Assembly (NCBI GenBank): GCA_050247155.1
Contig: JBFWUS010000006.1
Span: forward strand, 38,935-102,934
Reading direction: 5' to 3'
DNA from: Mesorhizobium_G sp050247155
Lineage (GTDB): Bacteria > Pseudomonadota > Alphaproteobacteria > Rhizobiales > Rhizobiaceae
DNA: 64,000 bases
Shown in pieces: positions 58,492-64,000 of this stretch. The notes under the pieces are model-generated. The model was given only the letters and a program-made list of their open reading frames with translations, was not told where the DNA came from and searched no databases. The position numbers and the translations under genes were made by a program. The stretch's first letter is position 1. Every line of letters begins with the position of its first letter.

Positions 58492-59406
58492 ATGGCGCTT
58501 CTTATCGAACAGGTTTTGAACGGCCTGCAGTTCGGCATGATGCTCTTCCTCATGGCGGCCGGCCTGACCCTGGTCTTCGGCGTCATGGGCCTGATCAATC
58601 TGGCGCATGGTTCGCTCTATATGGTCGGAGCCTTTGCCTGCGCTGTGGTCGCCGCGGCAACCGGTTCGTTCTGGATCGGGCTTGTCGCCAGTCTTGTCAC
58701 AGCCGCGGCCGCAGGTACGCTTGTCGAGGTCCTGGTGATCCGAAGGCTGTATCGCCGTGACCATCTGGATCAGGTTCTGGCGACTTTCGCCCTGATCCTG
58801 ATCTTTTCCGAAGCGACTCGCTGGCTGTTCGGATCGGTGCCGCTTTATCTCAACATCCCGCCGATGTTGTCCGGCTCCATCGAACTGCCCGGCGGAGGGC
58901 CGTATCCTGTCTACCGCCTAGCCATCATCGCCGTGGGTATATTGATCGCGCTGGGCCTGTGGCTGCTGATTTCAAAGACGCGGCTCGGCATGCGCATCCG
59001 CGCGGGCGAGAACGATCGCGAAATGATCGGCGCTTTGGGTATAGACATCAACTGGCTCTACACGATCGTCTTCGCCCTCGGAGCGGCTCTCGCCGGCCTT
59101 GCGGGCGCGCTGATAGGAGCCTTGCAATCCGTCCAGGTTGGGATGGGCGAGCCGGTGCTCATCCTGGCTTTCGTCGTGATCGTCATCGGAGGCATCGGCT
59201 CCATCGAGGGCGCCTTGGTCAGCGCCTTGCTGGTCGGCGTCATCGACACGCTGGGGCGGTTCCTGCTCCCAAAATTGGTTGGCGCGTTTCTTGGTCCCGT
59301 GCAGGGCGCGACCGTCGGCGCCGCGCTGTCGGCAATGCTCATCTACATCGTCATGGCGTTGGTCCTCGCGTTCAAGCCACGCGGTCTGTTTTCTGGAGGC
59401 GCATGA
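58492..59406 (+). CDS. LivH-type ABC permease
   Basis: 304 residues with about eight transmembrane helices, GLTLVFGVMGLINLAHG at the start and the EAA-like loop RAGENDREMIGALGI. The ATG at 58492 begins MALLIEQVLNGLQFG, the usual LivH start; GGAAAGG lies 14 bases upstream. A GTG at 58447 is possible. Forms the membrane channel with the next gene, which it overlaps by ATGA. Confidence 0.92.
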   Translation: MALLIEQVLNGLQFGMMLFLMAAGLTLVFGVMGLINLAHGSLYMVGAFACAVVAAATGSFWIGLVASLVTAAAAGTLVEVLVIRRLYRRDHLDQVLATFALILIFSEATRWLFGSVPLYLNIPPMLSGSIELPGGGPYPVYRLAIIAVGILIALGLWLLISKTRLGMRIRAGENDREMIGALGIDINWLYTIVFALGAALAGLAGALIGALQSVQVGMGEPVLILAFVVIVIGGIGSIEGALVSALLVGVIDTLGRFLLPKLVGAFLGPVQGATVGAALSAMLIYIVMALVLAFKPRGLFSGGA

Positions 59407-60386
59407 TCATGCGGGAAAACGTCATCAACGCCGCGCTGTCGGCTCTCCTTCTGGCGCTGCCATTCGCGGCTGTCGCCATGGACGAGCCATTCTATGTCGC
59501 GCTCGCATCGCGCATGGCCGTTCTTGGCCTTGCGGCCGTAGGGCTCAATCTCGCGCTTGGCCTCGGTGGACTTGTATCCTTCGGCCATGCCGCCTTCTTC
59601 GGTATCGGCGGCTATGTCGCAGGCATCATGTCGACAAGCGTCTTCAACACGGAGCCGCTGTTCTCGGTTCCTTTCACGCTCTACGGCACGGATCTCCTGC
59701 CAGTGGTATGCTTGATCTCGATGCTCCTGTGCGCCGCCGTGGCGCTGCCGATCGGCGCCGTCAGCCTGCGTACAAGCGGCGTCTACTTCATCATGATCAC
59801 GCTGGCGTTTGCCCAGATGGTCTACTATTTCGCCATCTCCTGGCCCGCCTATGGAGGCGAGGATGGCCTGGCGCTCTACGCCCGCAACCAACTACCGGGC
59901 GTGGATACGGCAGACTCGCTGACGTTTTTCCTTGTCTGCTATGCAGCGCTGATGGCTGGTCTGGGCGTCTTTGCCGTCTTGCGGAACTCGCGCTTCGGCA
60001 CCGCGCTGGAAGTTGCCCGTCAAAACGAGGTCAGGCTGGCGGCGGCCGGAGTCGGGCCGTTTCAAGTGCGACTCGTCGCATTCCTGCTATCGGCGGCAAT
60101 GACCGGTGTCGCCGGCGCGCTCTTTGCCGATCTCAATCGCTTCGTCAGCCCATCGATGCTGTCCTGGCACATGTCCGGCGTACTGATCGTTCTGGTGATC
60201 CTCGGTGGGGTAGGACGCCTGTTTGGTCCCGTCGCGGGCGCAATGCTTTATGTGGCGCTGGAGTTTGTACTCGGCGGTCTGACCGAACGATGGCAACTGT
60301 TCCTTGGCCTGATCCTGCTTGGCGTCGTCCTGTTCGCGCGCGGTGGCCTCATCGGACTGCTGGCTGGGAGGCCCCGTCATGGTTGA
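59403..60386 (+). CDS. LivM-type ABC permease
   Basis: 327 residues with about nine transmembrane helices, the LivM pattern GLNLALGLGGLVSFGHAAFFG and the ARQNEVRLAAAGV loop contacting the ATPases. ATG 59403 overlaps the livH stop; the long open frame before it is the livH shadow. Ends by overlapping the ATPase start by eight bases. Confidence 0.92.
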   Translation: MIMRENVINAALSALLLALPFAAVAMDEPFYVALASRMAVLGLAAVGLNLALGLGGLVSFGHAAFFGIGGYVAGIMSTSVFNTEPLFSVPFTLYGTDLLPVVCLISMLLCAAVALPIGAVSLRTSGVYFIMITLAFAQMVYYFAISWPAYGGEDGLALYARNQLPGVDTADSLTFFLVCYAALMAGLGVFAVLRNSRFGTALEVARQNEVRLAAAGVGPFQVRLVAFLLSAAMTGVAGALFADLNRFVSPSMLSWHMSGVLIVLVILGGVGRLFGPVAGAMLYVALEFVLGGLTERWQLFLGLILLGVVLFARGGLIGLLAGRPRHG

Positions 60387-61128
60387 GCCGCTGCTTGAAA
60401 TCCGCAACCTCAAGAAGAGCTTCGGCGCGCTCAGGGCGACGAACGATGTCAGCCTCGATCTGAGACCAGGTGAAATCCATGCTTTGATCGGACCGAACGG
60501 CGCCGGAAAAAGCACGCTGATCCACCAGATATCGGGCTTTCTAAGACCCGACGCCGGCAGTGTCGTTTTTAGCGGCCGCGACGTTACCGGCACGGATATG
60601 GCTGGACGATCCCGCCTTGGACTTGGACGCACGTTCCAGATCTCTTCGCTTGCTTTGGAGTTTTCGGCGCTACGCAATGTGATGCTCGCGACGCAGTCGC
60701 GGCAGGGGTCGAGCTTCCGGTTCCTTCGCTCCGTGCATCGCGACGGGTCGCTGATCGGCCCCGCCATGGAGGCGCTCGAGCGAGCAGGGCTTGCGGACCG
60801 CGCGCGGGTGCCGGCGGCGGAGCTTTCGCACGGCGAGCGACGTCAACTCGAGATCGCCATGGCGCTGGCGCTTGGCGCCAAGGCCTTCCTTTTTGATGAA
60901 CCAATGGCCGGCATGGGGCCGGAGGGATCAAAGAAGCTCACCGGCTTCCTTGATACGCTCAGAGAAGAAGCGCCCATCCTCCTCGTCGAACACGATATGG
61001 ACGCCGTGTTTGCCTTGGCTGATCGTATTTCGGTTCTTGTCTACGGCGCCGTCATCGCCACCGGAACGGTCGATGAAATACGCCGCAACGCAGATGTCCG
61101 CCGCGCCTATCTGGGGGATGCATCATGA
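60379..61128 (+). CDS. LivG-type ABC ATPase
   Basis: 249 residues: Walker A GPNGAGKST, signature LSHGERRQLE, Walker B AFLFDEPMAG. GGGAGG before ATG 60379, inside the end of the permease gene. One of two ATPases of the importer. The open frame from 60319 overlaps the permease and is not used. Confidence 0.93.
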   Translation: MVEPLLEIRNLKKSFGALRATNDVSLDLRPGEIHALIGPNGAGKSTLIHQISGFLRPDAGSVVFSGRDVTGTDMAGRSRLGLGRTFQISSLALEFSALRNVMLATQSRQGSSFRFLRSVHRDGSLIGPAMEALERAGLADRARVPAAELSHGERRQLEIAMALALGAKAFLFDEPMAGMGPEGSKKLTGFLDTLREEAPILLVEHDMDAVFALADRISVLVYGAVIATGTVDEIRRNADVRRAYLGDAS

Positions 61129-61811
61129 GTCTGCTCGCAATTTCCGGGCTTGAGACGTTCTACGGAGCTTCCCAGGCGCTGTTCGGTGTCGACCTGGATA
61201 TAGAGGAAGGAGAAGTGGTTGCGCTTATGGGGCGCAATGGAATGGGAAAGACCACGACGATCCGCTCGATCTTTGGCCTCGAACGGGTACGCGGCGGAAG
61301 CGTGCAATTCTCCGGTAAGGAGGTGGTCGGTATGCGGCCGCATCGTATCGCGCGCCTCGGAATTGGGCTTGTTCCGGAAGGACGACGCTGCTTTCGAAGT
61401 CTAACGGTCCATGAAAATCTTATTGCCGCTGCTCAACCCGGCGTCTGGACCGAACAAAGTGTGATCGATCTCTTTCCGCGTCTTGGTGAACGGCGGGATC
61501 AACTGGCCAATTCATTGTCGGGTGGCGAGCAGCAGATGCTTGCCGTTGGCCGTGCATTGATGACCAATCCGCAGCTGCTGGTTATCGATGAAGCGACAGA
61601 AGGACTGGCGCCGATCATCCGGCAGGATATCTGGTCCGTGATCCGCAAGCTGAAGACCAACGGGCAATCTATCCTTGTCGTTGACAAGACTCTTTCTGAG
61701 CTGCTCCCGACCGTTGATCGCTGCTTTATCCTTGAGAAGGGGCGGACGGTCCACACCGGGGTACCGGCCTCGCTGACTGCCGAAGTTCTCGACCGCTATC
61801 TTGGGGTCTAA
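61125..61811 (+). CDS. LivF-type ABC ATPase
   Basis: 228 residues: Walker A GRNGMGKTT, signature LSGGEQQML, Walker B LLVIDEATEGLAP. ATGA overlap with the first ATPase. It completes a five-gene importer. Its 3' end overlaps the convergent TetR-family gene by four bases. Confidence 0.93.
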   Translation: MSLLAISGLETFYGASQALFGVDLDIEEGEVVALMGRNGMGKTTTIRSIFGLERVRGGSVQFSGKEVVGMRPHRIARLGIGLVPEGRRCFRSLTVHENLIAAAQPGVWTEQSVIDLFPRLGERRDQLANSLSGGEQQMLAVGRALMTNPQLLVIDEATEGLAPIIRQDIWSVIRKLKTNGQSILVVDKTLSELLPTVDRCFILEKGRTVHTGVPASLTAEVLDRYLGV

Positions 61812-62644
61812 TCACGCTGGCTTGGCCTACGACCAGTTTTCCTTGTGACCACCGATGCTTCATGACTGAACTGATTCTCGGTGCCATCGCCGTCTAGGGC
61901 ACTTTCCTCAATTCTCGGGGATCGTGCGAGAGCAAAGCGATCCAGCAAGGCCTCGAGGCCGAGCCTGAAGGTCTCCATCGCATTGATGTGGGCGAATTCA
62001 CGCAACGCATATTTCAATCCGGGCATGGACCCGTTCGGATAGCTCGCGGCCTTGTCCAACAGAAAGCTCTCGTGCTCCGCCGGCGCCAGGCGCGATGCCT
62101 CGGAGCCGGCAGCGGTCAGGCAGTGGAGCGCCAGCGCGTGATAGAATTGAGCTGTCTGTCGGGGGTCAAATCCTGCTTCCCCAAACATCAGAAAAACCCG
62201 GTCGAGATAGAGCGCGCCGTAGTCAGTCTCCCCTTCGCGGACCTTTTGGAAGACGCGGAACCGGGAATGCGTGAGAATATATCCAGCCACCCCACGGTGC
62301 GCGCTATATGCATCTCGCAACAGAGTTGCAAAACTGCTTATCCGTTCGCGCCAATTTGGACATGATGGCAGCGCAGCCAGCTTTGCCAACAACTCCTTGT
62401 AGAAGCGATTCAGGATCGCGGAGACGAGGTCATCCTTCGTTCCAAGATGGTAGTGCAAAGCCCCCGGCACTACGCCAAGTTCTTTGGCCAGACCGACAAA
62501 CGAGACGTTGTCCAAGGACTGCTGCCTTGCCTGATCATAGGCAAGGTCTACTACCGCGTGGCGGCTCACAAGGCCTGAATCGTCACCCCCGTCGAGCCTG
62601 GGTCTGCCCCGCCCACGGGAAATTTTCTGCTTCTCATTCGACAT
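61808..62644 (-). CDS. TetR-family regulator of the catabolic cluster
   Basis: 278 residues. N-terminal helix-turn-helix at about residues 30-75 (SLDNVSFVGLAKELGVVPGALHYHLGTKDDL), a helical ligand-binding domain and a 40-residue polar tail. The ATG at 62644 is used because the upstream frame runs into the divergent operator. An ATTGA-N7-TCAAT site lies 47 bases upstream and another before the operon at 52545, so it probably represses itself, the VOC gene and the catabolic operon until substrate arrives. Confidence 0.88.
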   Translation of the reverse strand: MSNEKQKISRGRGRPRLDGGDDSGLVSRHAVVDLAYDQARQQSLDNVSFVGLAKELGVVPGALHYHLGTKDDLVSAILNRFYKELLAKLAALPSCPNWRERISSFATLLRDAYSAHRGVAGYILTHSRFRVFQKVREGETDYGALYLDRVFLMFGEAGFDPRQTAQFYHALALHCLTAAGSEASRLAPAEHESFLLDKAASYPNGSMPGLKYALREFAHINAMETFRLGLEALLDRFALARSPRIEESALDGDGTENQFSHEASVVTRKTGRRPSQRD

Positions 62645-62690
62645 TGCGCGATTTTGACATGATGTGAAATTGGATGCCAGCAACAATCTA

Positions 62691-62719
62691 ATTGATATAG
62701 TCTCAATATTTGCTATGAT
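62691..62719 (+). promoter_or_regulatory. Promoter with TetR-type operator at the right end of the catabolic cluster
   Basis: ATTGA-TATAGTC-TCAAT (62691-62707) has the same half-sites and spacing as the element at 52491. TTGATA within it and TATGAT 16 bases on make a sigma70-type promoter for the VOC gene at 62751. It lies between that gene and the divergent regulator. Confidence 0.72.
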
Positions 62720-62750
62720 GCCCATATCGAGATAGCGAAAGGAGCACCCA

Positions 62751-63464
62751 ATGGCAGAAACGATCGAAAGACTGGGCAAGCGCGACGATGCGGCATCCGC
62801 CAAGACCTTCAATGAGGCCTATGGCATTAGCGATGGCGGTATGACCGGCCTCAAGCATGCGAGTCTGGATGGGGTCCAACTTGCGCTGAATGGCGTCGAC
62901 CATACGGCAAGGCCGACCTGGAAGCTGAACGAGACCGTAGAATTCTATCGGGATATTCTTGGCCTGCCGCTGGTGCATGCGATCAGTGCGCGCGGTTGGG
63001 GGCCTCCCGGCCATCACGATTTCCTGCACTTCTTCTTCGATGCCGGGAAAGGCGCGACGATAGCGTTCTTCTACTACATCGGCTCGGAGCGTCCGCAAAA
63101 ATACGAGCCGGAAGAGCATCACTTCTATTTCGCCACGCACACGGCATGGGCCGTCGATACCGAGGAACAACTGGTAGAATGGAAGGAGACGCTGGAAGCT
63201 CGTGGCATCAAGGTTTCGCCTTACACGAAGCACGAGATTCTGGAGTCTATCTACTTCACGGATCCCAACGGCTATCCTGTTGAAGTAACGCGCCGGCTGC
63301 GCGAGACCGAGGTGATCGACGAAGTCGACGCCAAGCTGACCATACAGGCTGCGATGGAGACCGAAGCGGAGGCTCGCACCGAAAATCGGCTTCTGGACGA
63401 CATCGATACGGTGTGGCGCCGCAAGGCTAAACTCGTAGACGCCTATAAGGGAGTTCCGGCATGA
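62751..63464 (+). CDS. VOC-family protein, extradiol-dioxygenase/glyoxalase type
   Basis: 237 residues: about 45 extra N-terminal residues, then a VOC module with GVDHTARP, HHFYFATHTAW and DPNGYPVEV supplying His, His and Glu metal ligands, then a helical tail. It may be the ring-cleaving dioxygenase that the cluster otherwise lacks, or an isomerase. GAAAGGAG lies before the ATG. Driven by the operator-promoter at 62691; coupled to the next small gene by ATGA. Confidence 0.8.
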   Translation: MAETIERLGKRDDAASAKTFNEAYGISDGGMTGLKHASLDGVQLALNGVDHTARPTWKLNETVEFYRDILGLPLVHAISARGWGPPGHHDFLHFFFDAGKGATIAFFYYIGSERPQKYEPEEHHFYFATHTAWAVDTEEQLVEWKETLEARGIKVSPYTKHEILESIYFTDPNGYPVEVTRRLRETEVIDEVDAKLTIQAAMETEAEARTENRLLDDIDTVWRRKAKLVDAYKGVPA

Positions 63465-63721
63465 TCTCGATCTATGTCGTGGACGTTCCGGAATTTCGAC
63501 CGATGGTCGAAACGAAACGCGGGGAGGAAGGCGTGACGATCTCGGGCCCGACCAAGGGCTACTGGACGATTGAAGCGCCAACGGAAATACGCTTCAGCCG
63601 CAAAGACATGAAAATGAAGCCTGCCGTCTGGTACGGCATCTTCACTGGAGGCCTCGACGGCGAAATCGCTGAGTGGGGCCGCGACGAGGTGCGTGTGATA
63701 GGCACCAACAAGCCGCTCTGA
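63461..63721 (+). CDS. Small orphan protein coupled to the VOC gene
   Basis: 86 residues, soluble, beta-rich (ISIYVVDVP, VTISGPTKGYWTIEA, VWYGIFTGGLDG). No recognised family. Overlaps the VOC gene by ATGA and is followed by a terminator, so it is a dedicated partner in a two-gene operon, perhaps a subunit or a second enzyme of the same step. Confidence 0.7.
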   Translation: MISIYVVDVPEFRPMVETKRGEEGVTISGPTKGYWTIEAPTEIRFSRKDMKMKPAVWYGIFTGGLDGEIAEWGRDEVRVIGTNKPL

Positions 63722-63734
63722 CAGTTGCGAGCGA

Positions 63735-63772
63735 GCCTGCCGGGCGCTATCGGCGCCGGGCCGGCTTTTTTT
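63735..63772 (+). terminator. Rho-independent terminator
   Basis: GCCTGCCGGGCGC pairs with GGCGCCGGGCCGGC, with two mismatches and a short loop, followed by seven T. It ends the VOC operon. Confidence 0.85.
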
Positions 63773-63879
63773 GTGACAGCAAAAGTGGCTCTGCTCCCCG
63801 CTACGCTTGCCGCGATCCTGTCGCGCTAATCGGCCGCCAGGTCATAATGGTGCCCTGGCGGCCGAACTGTTGGTGCTAA

Positions 63880-64000
63880 GAGACTGTTTGGAAATTGAGG
63901 TTTTGGGGTTTTGCGGGCGCTCCAGATGTGATTCACACTTTTGATGTGGACAGATGAAGCCCGAAGCCGGATGGCCAAGATCGCCCGTAGGACCAAGCGC
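63880..64000 (+). mobile_element. Left end of an IS5-like insertion sequence (cut by the window)
   Basis: GAGACTGTTTGGAAATTGAG looks like a terminal inverted repeat, preceded by CTAA that fits the YTAR target used by IS5 elements. About 65 bases in, a transposase frame opens. The right end is outside the window. Confidence 0.6.
63944..64000 (+). CDS. IS5-family transposase, N-terminal fragment
   Basis: 19 codons, MWTDEARSRMAKIARRTKR, run to the window edge. The MWTDE opening matches IS5-family first frames. Partial because the window ends here. Confidence 0.55.
   Translation, partial: MWTDEARSRMAKIARRTKR

Overview
The window is a GC-rich alphaproteobacterial chromosome segment, most likely from a Mesorhizobium-like member of the Hyphomicrobiales. 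The evidence is the PhyR/NepR/EcfG general stress locus with GGAAC-N16-CGTT promoters, a pstSCAB-phoU-phoB operon behind a Pho box, and a dispersed family of long GC-rich palindromes of the kind common in that group. Coding density is high and most genes carry clear ribosome binding sites or ATGA overlaps. I see no CRISPR array, no rRNA and no prophage. One tRNA gene (Arg, anticodon CCT) is present, and an IS5-like element begins at the right edge.

Layout. 0-9.5 kb: an uncharacterised catabolic module with two histidinol-dehydrogenase-family enzymes, an SDR, a LacI-type repressor, a double-cupin protein, an amidase with a GatC/AtzG-like small partner, and an alpha/beta-hydrolase joined to SnoaL-like domains. 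Two copies of a TTGCATACGTAT operator suggest local LacI control. 9.8-12.4 kb: a small stress-type protein, a stress-protein remnant, a thiolase, and a toxin-antitoxin pair whose toxin is frameshifted. 12.4-19.1 kb: the phosphate operon. 19.2-25.9 kb: the general stress response locus and its apparent local regulon, with six near-perfect EcfG promoters. 26-30.3 kb: a sulfatase/phosphonate-monoester-hydrolase-type enzyme, an MhqO-like VOC protein with a hydrolase-acetyltransferase fusion, and a small secreted protein. 30.4-34 kb: a two-component system beside a regulator with a degenerate receiver. 34.7 kb: an L,D-transpeptidase.

35.4-41.3 kb holds a six-gene membrane-lipid cluster matching the uncharacterised E. 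coli ynbABCD set (CDP-alcohol phosphotransferase, hydrolase-methyltransferase fusion, PAP2-phosphatase fusion, CDP-diglyceride synthase) plus an acyltransferase and a small membrane protein. Its phosphotransferase has Asn at two of the four normally conserved Asp positions. Tandem TGAAC-N3-GTTCA operators lie just upstream. 41.5-46.9 kb: SMP-30 lactonase, methyltransferase, a G3E GTPase carrying an in-frame palindromic repeat, a D,D-carboxypeptidase and an M20 amidohydrolase. 46.9-52 kb: tRNA-Arg, then a FecI-FecR-TonB receptor system followed by a decayed second fecR-receptor pair.

52.5-63.7 kb is a catabolic and import cluster. It has two alpha/beta hydrolases, an FAD hydroxylase resembling salicyloyl-CoA-type hydroxylases, a 4HBT thioesterase, a maleate-isomerase-like enzyme, a complete Liv-type ABC importer, a TetR-family repressor, a VOC protein and a small orphan protein. 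Two matching ATTGA-N7-TCAAT operators, each over the -35 of a promoter at either end of the cluster, tie it together as one regulon. I infer import and degradation of an aromatic or heteroaromatic acid through a CoA thioester, ending in a maleate-like diacid; the substrate is not readable from sequence.
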